Shown: positions 27,485-36,181 of the stretch, in pieces
How the letters are laid out: each line of letters opens with the position of its first letter
Position numbering within the stretch: the stretch's first letter is position 1
Assembly: GCA_016712535.1 (NCBI GenBank)
Contig: JADJQW010000002.1
Span: 1,240,001 to 1,304,000 of the forward strand
DNA: 64,000 bases
Source: Flavobacteriales bacterium
GTDB taxonomy: Bacteria; Bacteroidota; Bacteroidia; Flavobacteriales_F; PHOS-HE28
Direction: 5' to 3'
Program-made: the position numbers and the translations under genes
The notes under the pieces: generated by a model
Database searches by the model: none
What the model was told of the DNA's origin: nothing
The model's input: only the letters and a program-made list of their open reading frames with translations

Positions 27485-29241
27485 CGGGCGCGTATGTCTT
27501 CGGGTTCAGCCAGTACCTGCGCGATGCGCTGCCCAACGCCAGCTACCTGGGCTTCACCGGCACACCCATCGACAAGACCGCTTACGGGCGCGGCACCTTC
27601 AAGACCTTCGGCGGCGAGGACGACAAGGGCTACCTGCACAAGTACAGCATCGCCGACAGCATCGCCGACGGCACCACCCTGCCGCTGTACTACAACATGG
27701 CGCCGAACGAGCTGCTGGTGCCGCACGAAACGCTGGACAAGGAGTTCCTGAGCCTGGCCGATGCCGAGGGGCTGGCGGACATCGAGCACCTGAACAAGGT
27801 GCTGGACCGCGCCGTGAACCTGAAGAACTTCCTGAAGGGCAAGGAGCGCATCCCCAAGGTGGCCGAGTTCGTGGCCAAGCACTACACTGAGAACGTGGAG
27901 CCGCTCGGCTACAAGGCCTTCCTCGTGGGCGTGGACCGCGAGGCCTGCGCGCTATACAAGCACGCGCTGGACCAATTCCTGCCGCCCGAATACAGCGCCG
28001 TGGTGTATACCGGCAACAACAACGACACGGCCGCGCTGAAGGAGTTCCACATGGAGGAGAAGAAGGAGCGGCAGATCCGCAAGGCCTTCACCAAGTTGAA
28101 CGAGTACCCCAAGATCCTCATCGTCACCGAGAAGCTCCTCACCGGTTTCGACGCGCCCGTGCTCTACGCCATGTACCTGGACAAGCCCATGCGCGACCAC
28201 ACCCTGCTGCAGGCCATCGCGCGGGTGAACCGTCCGTACGAGAACGAGCAGGCTGAGATGGTGAAACCCCACGGCTTCGTGCTGGACTTCGTAGGCATCT
28301 TCGACAAGCTCGAGAAAGCCCTGGCCTTCGACAGCGACGAGATCAACGCCATCGTGAAGGACATCGCCCTGCTGAAGGGCCTGTTCAAGAACAAGATGGA
28401 GCAGAAGGTGCCGGGCTACCTCGCCCTCATCACCAAGACCTTCAACGACAAGGACGTCGACACGCTGATCGAGCACTTCCGCGACCCCGAGCGCCGCAAG
28501 GAGTTCTTCAAGGAGTACAAGGAGGTGGAGATGCTCTACGAGATCATCAGCCCCGATGCCTTCCTGCGCCCCTACATCGAACCCTACGCCACGCTGAGCG
28601 CCATCTACGACGTAGTGCGCAAGGCCTACACCAAGCGCGTGGAGGTGGACCGCGACTTCCAGCGCAAGACCAATGCGCTGGTGCAGGACCACGTAGGCAC
28701 CTACAACGTGAACGCGCCCCTGGAGCTGGTGGAGATCAACGAGCGCACCATCGAGCTGATCAAGCAAAAGCTCGGCGGCGACGGCACCAAGGTGATCAAC
28801 CTGATCAAGAGCATCGAGAAGAAGGCCGAGGACGAAAGCGACGACCCCTTCCTGATCGCCATTGCCGAACGCGCCAAGGCCGTTCAGGAGAGCTTCGAGA
28901 ACCGCCAGGCCGGCACCAAGGAGGCCTTGGACGAGCTCCTGAGCCTGGTGCAACAGAACGAGGACCGCAAGCGGGAGCAGGCCGAGAAAGGCTTCGACGG
29001 CCTCACCTACTTCGTGTACCGCACCCTGCTGGATGCGAAGGTGAACGACGCGGAAGCGGTGAGCCGGAAGATCAAGACCGCCTTCGTGGCCTTCCCGCAT
29101 TGGAAGACGAGCGAGAAGGAACTGCGCGAGCTACGCGCCAAGGTGACTTTCGCGATATTCGCTCAGGTGGATGACGAGATGACGGTGGTGCGGTTGGTGG
29201 ATGAGTTGTTCACGTTGTTGGAGAAAGCCGACCGCATCTGA
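27481..29241 (+). pseudogene. hsdR: C-terminal half of type I restriction subunit HsdR
   Basis: A 586-residue reading frame that starts just before helicase motif III (YLGFTGTPIDKTAYG, residues 22-36) and contains motif VI (LLQAIARVNRPYE, about 240-252) and the long helical C-terminal region of HsdR. The N-terminal nuclease domain, Walker A and DEAH box, which full-length HsdR (about 1000 residues) must have, are missing. The high GC of this frame matches the hsdM fragment at 18914 and differs from the genes just upstream, so the two fragments probably come from one original operon. The frame is otherwise intact, so loss was recent or the product is kept for another purpose. It overlaps the YgjP-type gene by 1 nt. 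Confidence 0.85.
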
Positions 29242-29552
29242 TGGACGCCAAGGCCAAATTCAAACAACGCGTCCGCGACTGGTCGGAGAAGATCGGTGTG
29301 GAGGTGGTGTGGCTGGGCATCCGTCCCATGCGCCGCAAGTGGGCGAGCTGCTCTACTAACGGGCACCTGAACTTCAACGATGAACTCCTTTCTCTGCCCC
29401 CTCGCTTACAGGACTACGTGATCGTCCACGAGCTGCTGCACCTGCGCGTGCCCAACCACGGCAAGCTGTGGAAGAGCTTGATGCGAGGGTATTTGGGGGA
29501 GTGGGAGGAGATGAAAGAAGAACTTAGCGCAATGGAACTCGAACTTGCGTGA
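29241..29552 (+). CDS. YgjP-like (DUF45) zinc metallopeptidase
   Basis: A 103-residue protein with the zinc motif HELLH followed by a third ligand region (VIVHELLHLRVPNHGKLW, residues about 67-84) and the upstream MRRKWASCSTNGHLNFN block, both diagnostic for the YgjP/DUF45 family. Genes of this family often end type I restriction operons directly after hsdR, as here, so it belongs to the old type I system, not to the type III insert. It is shorter than free-standing YgjP (about 230 residues), as usual for the restriction-linked form. Its role in restriction systems is not known to me. Confidence 0.82.
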   Translation: MDAKAKFKQRVRDWSEKIGVEVVWLGIRPMRRKWASCSTNGHLNFNDELLSLPPRLQDYVIVHELLHLRVPNHGKLWKSLMRGYLGEWEEMKEELSAMELELA

Positions 29553-29569
29553 GCTAGAAATCAGCTTCA

Positions 29570-30388
29570 ATGAATACGACGAGCAACTTCAAGGAATGGG
29601 TGAACCTTTTCATTGACCATTGGGGTTATTCGCTTGTCCTGTTCTTCAGTACCGCCGGAATCATTTGGACAGTTATCAAGTTCATCTACGGTTATAGGAT
29701 CGCAGCTGCAGAAAGGAGGAGCGATCAACTTCAGAAGGAGCTGGACACATCGCGAGAAAAACTAAAGACTCTGCCCGGGGCAAACGAGCCCGGCGAAGGC
29801 ATGGTCAGTTTCTTCACCCACACGAAGGAAGCCTCTGAGAAGGACCTAATCGCTAGGATTGAATCAGCGCAGCGACGCATTACGATGTTCGGTCTTACTC
29901 GGAACCATTTCGTAACGGACGCCATGGCGCAGTTGATCATGCACAAGGCGCTGTCTATTCCAGTCGTGTTCTTCATCATGGACCCTTCGTGCGCTTCAAG
30001 GAAGGACCGTTATCGTATCGAACCTGCGAACGCAGCATTGAATGATCCAAAGAAATATCGCAACGAGGTGGAGGCGGCCATGCTGGACCTAATGAGCAGG
30101 GCTAAGCGAACGGAAGCCGGATCAACCCAGGCAGGCCTGGCGATATACTATTACAACTTTCCTTGTTCTTTCGCGATTGAAGAGTTCGACGATGACTTGA
30201 GAGTAATGTTATACGGTCATGGGAAGCGAGGAACCCAAGGCCCAATACTGAACTGCGGCTTTGGCCATCCGCTTTCTCCCTATTTCAACGCGCAATTGCG
30301 CTGGTTGGAGAAACTTGCTCTAGGTCAGCCCTACCCACCATGGTCCGCAAAGGGTCTTGTGGTGAGGCGGCTAAGCCCTGTTACATAG
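29570..30388 (+). CDS. Membrane-anchored DUF5919/PLD-like protein
   Basis: A 272-residue protein: one N-terminal membrane helix (residues about 17-40, YSLVLFFSTAGIIWTVIKFI), a charged helix, then a globular domain from about 85 (RIESAQRRITMFGLTRNHF, VVFFIMDPSC, FAIEEFDDDLRVMLYGHG) that resembles DUF5919, a phospholipase D-like fold without evident HKD motif. The domain probably faces the cytosol. It lies 17 bp after the peptidase gene at the end of the island and has lower GC than hsdR. A membrane-anchored last gene is a common layout for effectors in defence islands, but activity cannot be read from the sequence. Confidence 0.5.
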   Translation: MNTTSNFKEWVNLFIDHWGYSLVLFFSTAGIIWTVIKFIYGYRIAAAERRSDQLQKELDTSREKLKTLPGANEPGEGMVSFFTHTKEASEKDLIARIESAQRRITMFGLTRNHFVTDAMAQLIMHKALSIPVVFFIMDPSCASRKDRYRIEPANAALNDPKKYRNEVEAAMLDLMSRAKRTEAGSTQAGLAIYYYNFPCSFAIEEFDDDLRVMLYGHGKRGTQGPILNCGFGHPLSPYFNAQLRWLEKLALGQPYPPWSAKGLVVRRLSPVT

Positions 30389-30415
30389 GTCTACGTTTAT
30401 TCTTCAGTAGGAGCG

Positions 30416-30715
30416 CTACTTCGGTGCTGCGCTATACACACCCTCTTCCCCCTCCCCGCATTTCCCCTTCCCGCACCCGCACTCCACCAGCCCCCGCCTC
30501 ACCGCGGCCAGGTACAATTCCAAGGTGGTCTTGGCGCCCAGCTTGCGCATCACCTTGTAGCGGCGCTTCTCCACGGTCTTCACGCTGCGGTGCATGGCAT
30601 CGGCGATCTGGGCCGGCGTGGGCTCTGGCACCGTGAGCAGCAGGCGCAGGTACTCCCGGTCGCGATCGTTGATCGCGGTGGGCTGGCGGGTGCGCTTGCG
30701 GCTGCGCAGGAACAT
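30416..30715 (-). CDS. Small LuxR-type helix-turn-helix protein
   Basis: Ninety-nine residues from the ATG whose complement is at 30713-30715. The core (DREYLRLLLTVPEPTPAQIA to KTTLELYLAAVRRGLV) is a LuxR/GerE DNA-binding domain, with the recognition helix SVKTVEKRRYKVMRKLG. There is no receiver or other sensor domain. The tail VECGCGKGKCGEGEEG contains three closely spaced Cys, which might bind a metal. It converges on the DUF5919-like gene. It may be a stand-alone regulator or the tail of a truncated response regulator; no receiver codons are visible upstream. Confidence 0.65.
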   Translation of the reverse strand: MFLRSRKRTRQPTAINDRDREYLRLLLTVPEPTPAQIADAMHRSVKTVEKRRYKVMRKLGAKTTLELYLAAVRRGLVECGCGKGKCGEGEEGVYSAAPK

Positions 30716-30751
30716 GGTGCGAAGCACCGCAGCGGCCGGGAGAATAAACAG

Positions 30752-30787
30752 GTGCTTTTTCACAGGGGGTACCCTGTGAAAAAGCAC
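30752..30787. terminator. Strong stem-loop between minus-strand genes
   Basis: A perfect 16-bp inverted repeat (arms 30752-30767 and 30772-30787) with a 4-nt loop; each arm carries a run of five T or A. It lies downstream of the T9SS cargo gene at 30935-31831 and upstream of the HTH gene, so it can end transcription of the cargo gene. Confidence 0.7.
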
Positions 30788-30934
30788 ATTCTGCGCGCGG
30801 CATTCTCGAAATCCCACGCAGCGCCGTGATTGCCCTTTGCTGCGCAGGCAGAGGCTTCGTGCGGCATGCTCCTCAGGATCCCACTGAGGATCGAGGGTCT
30901 CTCCCGGCGGCAAGAGCGGTCGCCAACGCCACAC

Positions 30935-31831
30935 TCACCGCGCCACCACCAAGGTGCCCGTTGCGCGCTGCCCGCGTGCATCGGTGGCCAGCACATGGTA
31001 CAGGCCAGGGGCGAAGCGGCGCAGATCGAGCACGGCGCGATCGCCGGTGGTGCTGTGGGTGAGCACTGCGCGGCCAAGGGCATCGAGCAAGGTGAACGAG
31101 AAGCCGTGCGCATGGGGCATGGAGAGCACCGCTTCATCCGCGGCGGGGTTAGGCCAGAGGCCCACGCGCAGCGCCGGCGCATCGGCGATGCCCATGCCCA
31201 GCTCCACTTTCCAGAGGTCGATGCCGAAGCCGGGCGTATAGGTGCCGATGGGATCGAGCAGGTTGCTGGCCAGGTAGAGATAGTAGCTGAAGCCGCCGCT
31301 GGTCTCGAACAGCACCACATCGGTGATGGTGCCCCAGGGTGCCGTCACCTCGCCGGAGGCGACATAGGTATAGGTGTCGCTGAGGTTGTTGCCGTTGATG
31401 GTCCAGCTATCGGTGAACGTGCTGCCCATGCTGAAAGGGAAGGTGCAATAGGTGCGACCGCCCACCACGGCTTCGGCGCTCACGCCGATCATCTCGGCGT
31501 GCGCGGCATCCACGATGTAGTGGCGCCACTCGGTGTTGCCGTCCTGCACGCGTTGGGCGCACAAGGTGGTGCCGGGGTAGCTGCCTGCGAACGGACTATC
31601 GCCCGGTGCGCGGTAGTTGCTCATGGCCGTGATGCCGAAGGGCGTTACGCCGGTGGCATCCCAGGTGTTGCCCGTGCCGGTGAGGTTCCAGCCATCGGCG
31701 CTGCCCGAGTTGTAGTAGGTGCGCGTTTCGGCATGGCCCACAGCGGGGATGCTATTGGCATCGGTGAGGGTCTGCGCCACGGCGGTGCCGGTGCAAGCCG
31801 AAAGGAGGAGAGCAGTGCAGAATCGGTTCAT
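30935..31831 (-). CDS. T9SS type A sorting domain protein
   Basis: A 298-residue exported protein with a signal peptide (MNRFCTALLLSACTGTAVAQ) and a C-terminal sorting domain of about 80 residues (GLWPNPAADEAVLSMP, FTLLDALGRAVLTHS, APGLYHVLATDARG, ending GTLVVAR). The middle part has repeated Gly/Thr-rich beta strands and no catalytic motif that I recognise. Expected to be carried over the outer membrane by T9SS and anchored to surface polysaccharide. Confidence 0.8.
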   Translation of the reverse strand: MNRFCTALLLSACTGTAVAQTLTDANSIPAVGHAETRTYYNSGSADGWNLTGTGNTWDATGVTPFGITAMSNYRAPGDSPFAGSYPGTTLCAQRVQDGNTEWRHYIVDAAHAEMIGVSAEAVVGGRTYCTFPFSMGSTFTDSWTINGNNLSDTYTYVASGEVTAPWGTITDVVLFETSGGFSYYLYLASNLLDPIGTYTPGFGIDLWKVELGMGIADAPALRVGLWPNPAADEAVLSMPHAHGFSFTLLDALGRAVLTHSTTGDRAVLDLRRFAPGLYHVLATDARGQRATGTLVVAR

Positions 31832-31972
31832 GTTCGTTTGGTTGGCGCAATAGTGAGGCGATCCGCGCGACCAGGGCTACGGTGATCCCTGTATTTCTCA
31901 TGCCGCCTTCCCTGCCTCTCTACCTTTCCCCTCGTGGAAACCGCCCTGCCGCGCCTTGCTGTCCGCCGCCGC

Positions 31973-33043
31973 ATGCGGCTCCGCGCCTTGCGCTACCTGG
32001 TCACCTTCCTGGCGCCGGCCTGGGGCGTGGTGAGCCTCACGGCCCATGGCGTGTGGACCTGGGCGCTGCCGATGCACGCCTTCGCGCTGGTGCCCTTGCT
32101 GGAGCTGCTGATCCCGCGCCGTGCCGATAACCTCAGCCGCGAAGAAGAGGCGGTGGCCAAGGACGATCCGCTCTTCGACCTGCTCCTGTACGTGCTGGTG
32201 CCGGTGCAATGGGGCGTGCTGGTGCTCTTCCTGCTGCAAGTGGGCGAGCCGGGCCTGGCCTGGTGGGAGGTGGCGGGCCGCATCGCCAGCATGGGCATCC
32301 TCTGCGGCATCTACGGCATCAACGTGGCGCACGAGCTGGGCCACCGCCCCACGCGCTGGGAGCGCGACCTGGCGCGGGCGCTGCTGCTCACCAGCCTCTA
32401 CATGCACTTCATCATCGAGCACAACCGCGGCCATCATAAGCGCGTGGCCACGCCCGATGATCCCGCCAGCGCGCGCTATGGCGAATGGCTCATGGCCTTC
32501 TGGCTGCGCAGCCTCGTGTTCAGTTACGTGAGCGCGTGGCGCATCGAGGCCGGGCGGATGCGGAAGGAAGGCCATGCGCCCTACGGCTGGCGCAACGAGA
32601 TGCTGCAGGCGCTGGGCTGGCAATTCGCCTTGGTGGCGGTGATCGGCGCGGCGCTCGGGTGGAAGGTGATGGCGGCCTTCCTCGCCGCAGCGCTCATCGG
32701 CGCGCTGCTCCTGGAAACGGTGAACTACATCGAGCACTACGGCTTGCGCCGCACGCGCGATGCGCACGGGCATTACCGCCGCGTGGAGCATGTGCACTCG
32801 TGGAACAGCGACCACCTGCTGGGCCGCCTCACCCTCTTCGAGCTCACGCGCCATAGCGATCACCATTGGAAGGCGAGCAAGAAGTACCAGACCCTGCACA
32901 GCATCGACGCTGCGCCCCAGTTGCCCACGGGCTATCCGGGCACCATGATGCTGAGCCTGCTGCCGCCGCTCTTCTTCGCGGTGATGCACCCGCGCCTGCG
33001 CGCTTTGGCCGAAACGGAACGCGACCTGGAGCTGGCTCGATAG
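31973..33043 (+). CDS. alkB: Alkane 1-monooxygenase (AlkB)
   Basis: An integral-membrane di-iron enzyme that hydroxylates the terminal carbon of n-alkanes. I prefer the ATG at 31973 (356 residues) over a GTG at 31934, because the family begins with a membrane helix such as LRALRYLVTFLAPAWGVV. The His boxes of AlkB are present: HELGHR (120-125), EHNRGHHK (149-156), NYIEHYG (about 253-259) and HSDHH (294-298). Several membrane helices separate them. It needs rubredoxin and rubredoxin reductase; neither is encoded nearby. A malate synthase-like gene follows 66 bp later. Confidence 0.9.
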   Translation: MRLRALRYLVTFLAPAWGVVSLTAHGVWTWALPMHAFALVPLLELLIPRRADNLSREEEAVAKDDPLFDLLLYVLVPVQWGVLVLFLLQVGEPGLAWWEVAGRIASMGILCGIYGINVAHELGHRPTRWERDLARALLLTSLYMHFIIEHNRGHHKRVATPDDPASARYGEWLMAFWLRSLVFSYVSAWRIEAGRMRKEGHAPYGWRNEMLQALGWQFALVAVIGAALGWKVMAAFLAAALIGALLLETVNYIEHYGLRRTRDAHGHYRRVEHVHSWNSDHLLGRLTLFELTRHSDHHWKASKKYQTLHSIDAAPQLPTGYPGTMMLSLLPPLFFAVMHPRLRALAETERDLELAR

Positions 33044-33109
33044 CCTCCGCATCGCGCCACACAACCCATCACGCGGCACCTGCGTAGAAGTCCGCGCTCA
33101 CATTTGAAG

Positions 33110-34636
33110 ATGGAGGCCGCTACCGTTGACCGAGCGCTTGGACCGCGCGTGCAGGAGTTGCTGGAGAACCTGCTCGACCGCTATGAGATGCGGCGCACGG
33201 CCCTGTTGCCGTTGCGCGAGAAGCGGCGCGCCGCGCTGTCCTCGGGCGATGTGGCCCACCTGCCCGATACCGCGCACGTGCGCAGCACCGAATGGCGCAT
33301 CGACCCCGTGCCTGAGCAATTGCTCGAGCGTCGCGTGGAGCTCATCGGTGGCTGCACGCGCAGCGAGCTCATCAACGGCCTCAATGCCGGCGCCAAGAGC
33401 TACGTGGCCGACCTGTGGAACTTCACCTGCGGCGATGCCTGGAGCGTGATGCGCGCCCACCGCGTGCTGGAGCGCGCCACCCGCTCCGACATCGCCTACC
33501 TCGACCCCTACGAGGGCCGCGTGCGCGCCAACCCGCGCAGCACCACGCGCCTGCTCATCGGTCCGCGCCCCTTGCATGTGCTGGAGCCCAGCGTGCTGGT
33601 GCGCGGCGAGCCATCGCCCGCCGCCTTCCTCGACCTGGCCCTGCTGGGCACCCATGCGCTGCAGCTGCTCACCGAGCGTCAGGGCGGCCTCTACCTGCTG
33701 CTCCGCGATGTGCAAGGGCACATGGAAGCGCGCCTCTGGACGCAGCTGCTCGATGAGGTGGAGCAGTGCGCCGACCTGCCGCGCGGCAGCATCCGCGCCA
33801 CGGTGATGATCGACTCGCTCGCCGGCGCCCTCGAGGCCGACGAGATCCTCTTCGAGCTGATGCACCATGCCGCCGGCCTCAGCATCGACCCGCAGGGCTA
33901 CGCCGCCGATCACATCGCCATCTTCCACGGTCCCGATTCGCCGGTCTTCCCCGACCGTGAGTCGGTGGGCCTCAATGCGCCGTTCCTGCGCGCGCTGTCG
34001 CTGCACCTCATCGCCGTTTGCCACCGGCGCGGCGCGCATGCCATCGGCGCGCCCAGCTTCGTGCTGCCTCCGCTCGATCCCGCGCGCGTGAAGGCCGATT
34101 ACCAGGAGATGCTCAACGACAAGGAGCGCGAGGCCGCCGACGGCTTCGATGGCACCATGGTCGTTCATGCCGATACCGTGAACGCCGCGATGGCGCAGTT
34201 CAACAAGATGATGCCGCTGGCGCACCAGCTCGGCTACCAGCGCGATACCGCCATAGCCCCTGCCGACCTGATCCGGAGGCCCGAAGGCGCCATCACCGTG
34301 GACAGCCTGGTGACCGCCATCCGCACGACCCTGCGCTGCCTGGTGTTCCGCTGGCAGGGCAAGGCCTGGGTGGTGCAGGGCAGCCGTCTGCACGACCGTT
34401 CCTCCTTGCGCCTCGCCCTGCGCCTGCTCTGGCATTGGTGCCACTCGCGCAACGGGGTGGTCACCGCCACGGGCCTCGAGATCCACGGCGAATTGATCGG
34501 CTACCTGCTGCGCAAGGAGAGCGATAAGCTCTTCGCCGAGGGCGATGATCGCACCAAGGCCCTGGCCAAGCAAGCCGTTCAGCTCGCGCTCGATCTGGTG
34601 CTGGGCGATGCCGTGCCGCTGGAGCCGCAGGCATGA
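33110..34636 (+). CDS. Malate synthase-family protein with altered active site
   Basis: A 508-residue protein with the overall order of malate synthase A: N-terminal EWRIDPVPEQLLERRVE, central YLLLRDVQGHMEARLW, IRATVMIDSLAGALEADEIL, CHRRGAHAIGAPS, and NDKEREAADGFDGTMVVHA. Malate synthase condenses glyoxylate and acetyl-CoA. However, the DFEDS segment is DLWNF here, the metal-binding Glu of the IETI segment is Asp (D235), the GRWDY segment with the second metal ligand is not recognisable, and the late NLMEDAATAEISR segment is LHDRSSLRLALR. The catalytic Arg of the RPRGWH segment and the Asp of DGxDGT appear kept. I infer a diverged paralogue whose activity may be changed or lost. No isocitrate lyase gene is in the window. 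Confidence 0.75.
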   Translation: MEAATVDRALGPRVQELLENLLDRYEMRRTALLPLREKRRAALSSGDVAHLPDTAHVRSTEWRIDPVPEQLLERRVELIGGCTRSELINGLNAGAKSYVADLWNFTCGDAWSVMRAHRVLERATRSDIAYLDPYEGRVRANPRSTTRLLIGPRPLHVLEPSVLVRGEPSPAAFLDLALLGTHALQLLTERQGGLYLLLRDVQGHMEARLWTQLLDEVEQCADLPRGSIRATVMIDSLAGALEADEILFELMHHAAGLSIDPQGYAADHIAIFHGPDSPVFPDRESVGLNAPFLRALSLHLIAVCHRRGAHAIGAPSFVLPPLDPARVKADYQEMLNDKEREAADGFDGTMVVHADTVNAAMAQFNKMMPLAHQLGYQRDTAIAPADLIRRPEGAITVDSLVTAIRTTLRCLVFRWQGKAWVVQGSRLHDRSSLRLALRLLWHWCHSRNGVVTATGLEIHGELIGYLLRKESDKLFAEGDDRTKALAKQAVQLALDLVLGDAVPLEPQA

Positions 34637-34709
34637 GCGCCTGCTGAATCGGTTGGGCGATTTCAGTTTTGGTCCCTACGGAAGAATGCGCTGATCCGAT
34701 TTCCTATTT

Positions 34710-35723
34710 CTATGACATGTGCAAGTAGCGTGAGTACGGATTCCCGGAGGCGAGCACTGCCCAGAGGTGGTGGATGATCTTGCCGGCGACGTTGTTGAGG
34801 GCGACGATGGGGCGTTTGCCTTGCTCAAGCTTGCGCAGGTAGTAGTCGCGCAGGTCTCCGGGGCTGCGAGCCGCTGCGAGCGAGGCTAGGCGCAACAGGC
34901 TCTTTAGGCGCTTATTGGCACATGCAGAAGTGGCAGTGCGTCCGCGCACGCTGCTGCCGGATGATCGCTCGAAGGGAGCGCAGCCCACGTAGCACACCAG
35001 CTGCCGTGGGTTCTCGAAGCGCGTGAAGCCCTCGGTGTGGGCGATGAGTTCACTGGCCAGTACGGGGCCGATGCCCGTTACGGTTTGGGCCAACGCCTTC
35101 TTGCGCTGCACCTCTTCGTTGGCGGCGATCACGGCTGCGATGGTCTTCTCCAGCTTCTGGAGCGATTTCTCCAAGGCCTTGAGCTGCCGTTCGAGCTCGC
35201 TCCTCACCAAGGCCCGTATCGACTTGCCCAGGTAGAGCACATTGTCCTTCATCTGGGCGCGATGACCTGCGCGCTGCTTGATGAGGCGCTCACGCAGGGC
35301 CAAGAGGCTCCTCAACTCGGCAAAGCCCATGAACGCAGGCGTGATCAGGCGCGCCTTGTCCGCGTAGCGAGAGGCGTACTCGGCGATGCGCCGCGCATCC
35401 ACCTTGTCGCTCTTGCCCCGTTGCATCCCGATGCTCAGGCGGATATCGTTGGGGTGCGCCATCCAAGTGGGCTGGCCCATGTCCAGCAAGGTCTTGATCA
35501 CACCAAGGCTGTAATGGCCCGTAGGCTCTAGGCATACCAAGGTGCTCTTCTCGCACAGCCCGCGCCTGGCCCATGCTCGCAGCAGGCCGCGCAGTGCTGC
35601 GGGGGAGTTCTTCACCTGCTTCTCTAAAGCGATGCCCCGCTCATCGCGCAGGGCCACATCCAGGGTGGCTTTGCTCACATCTATCCCGATTGTTCTCATG
35701 GTGGGTTTAGGTTTGTTGTCCAC
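34710..35723 (-). CDS. IS110-family transposase (DEDD recombinase)
   Basis: A 337-residue transposase. The N-terminal RuvC-like DEDD domain shows IGIDVSKATLDVAL (first Asp), VCLEPTGHYSLGV (Glu) and KSDKVDARRIAEYA (Asp pair). A coiled-coil linker follows, then the Tnp20 domain (TGIGPVLASELIAH, LVCYVGCAPFERSSGSS) with the conserved Ser. Length and order are normal, so the gene appears intact. It is oriented against the malate synthase-like gene and ends 74 bp after that gene's stop. IS110 elements have no terminal inverted repeats, so the ends are not clear; a shared GGTCCC occurs at 34671 and 35815 and could mark them. In studied IS110 members a bridge RNA from the upstream non-coding end guides the enzyme. 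Confidence 0.92.
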   Translation of the reverse strand: MDNKPKPTMRTIGIDVSKATLDVALRDERGIALEKQVKNSPAALRGLLRAWARRGLCEKSTLVCLEPTGHYSLGVIKTLLDMGQPTWMAHPNDIRLSIGMQRGKSDKVDARRIAEYASRYADKARLITPAFMGFAELRSLLALRERLIKQRAGHRAQMKDNVLYLGKSIRALVRSELERQLKALEKSLQKLEKTIAAVIAANEEVQRKKALAQTVTGIGPVLASELIAHTEGFTRFENPRQLVCYVGCAPFERSSGSSVRGRTATSACANKRLKSLLRLASLAAARSPGDLRDYYLRKLEQGKRPIVALNNVAGKIIHHLWAVLASGNPYSRYLHMS

Positions 35724-35870
35724 TGAAGGGGCTGAGCAGGTGTCCTTCGCTTCAGAACTCTAACAGGCCGCGAGCCTCAATTTCTATTCGAGCCTTGGAC
35801 ACCGAGGAGCGTGAGGTCCCAATAGGAAAGCAGGACCTCATCCTGACCTTTTGCCCGGTTCACCTCACGC
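35724..35870 (-). ncRNA. Candidate IS110 bridge-RNA region
   Basis: The non-coding end upstream of the transposase can fold: TGAGGTCC (35812-35819) pairs with GGACCTCA (35833-35840) around a 13-nt loop, and GGTGTCC (35739-35745) pairs with GGACACC (35797-35803). In IS621 and relatives the bridge RNA comes from this end of the element. The assignment rests on position and pairing only; guide loops could not be matched to flanks. Confidence 0.27.
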
Positions 35871-35921
35871 TCTGCTCGGCTTCCTCCAGTTGGTTGCGAT
35901 TTACCAGCGCAAGCCTAGAGA

Positions 35922-35954
35922 CCTTTTGCTCCGCCAAAAGGTGGAGCCAAAAGG
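35922..35954. repeat. Extragenic hairpin element
   Basis: CCTTTTGCTCCGCC and GGTGGAGCCAAAAGG form an imperfect stem of about 14 bp. From memory, hairpins of this CTTTTTG-GCTCCGCC type are common between genes in Bacteroidota. The rest of 35871-36181 shows no gene that I can support. Confidence 0.45.
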
Positions 35955-36181
35955 CGACCACGATCCAAGTCCAGGCGGCTCAGCTACCACACCGGCTCTA
36001 CGCACGGGCACGCCGACCGCCTGTCCCGCGCGGATCGTGGACGCCCACGCACTCACTTCCTGCCAATCAAGCGCCTTGGCGATACACGAAATGCGAGTCG
36101 AATCGAGCACTCCGCATGCGTAGGATGACTTCGCTTTGACCTGAGCACTACCCATGAGCACGCCGCTTCTACCTTGGCCGC

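Noticed and set aside
30752..30787. Inverted repeat as an insertion-sequence end
   Set aside because: It is a single compact stem-loop directly after a gene, with no transposase attached; a terminator explains it.
35795..36139. Short coding frames between the IS110 transposase and the DUF551 gene
   Set aside because: Translations resemble no family and overlap hairpins; the stretch fits an IS end plus intergenic repeat better.
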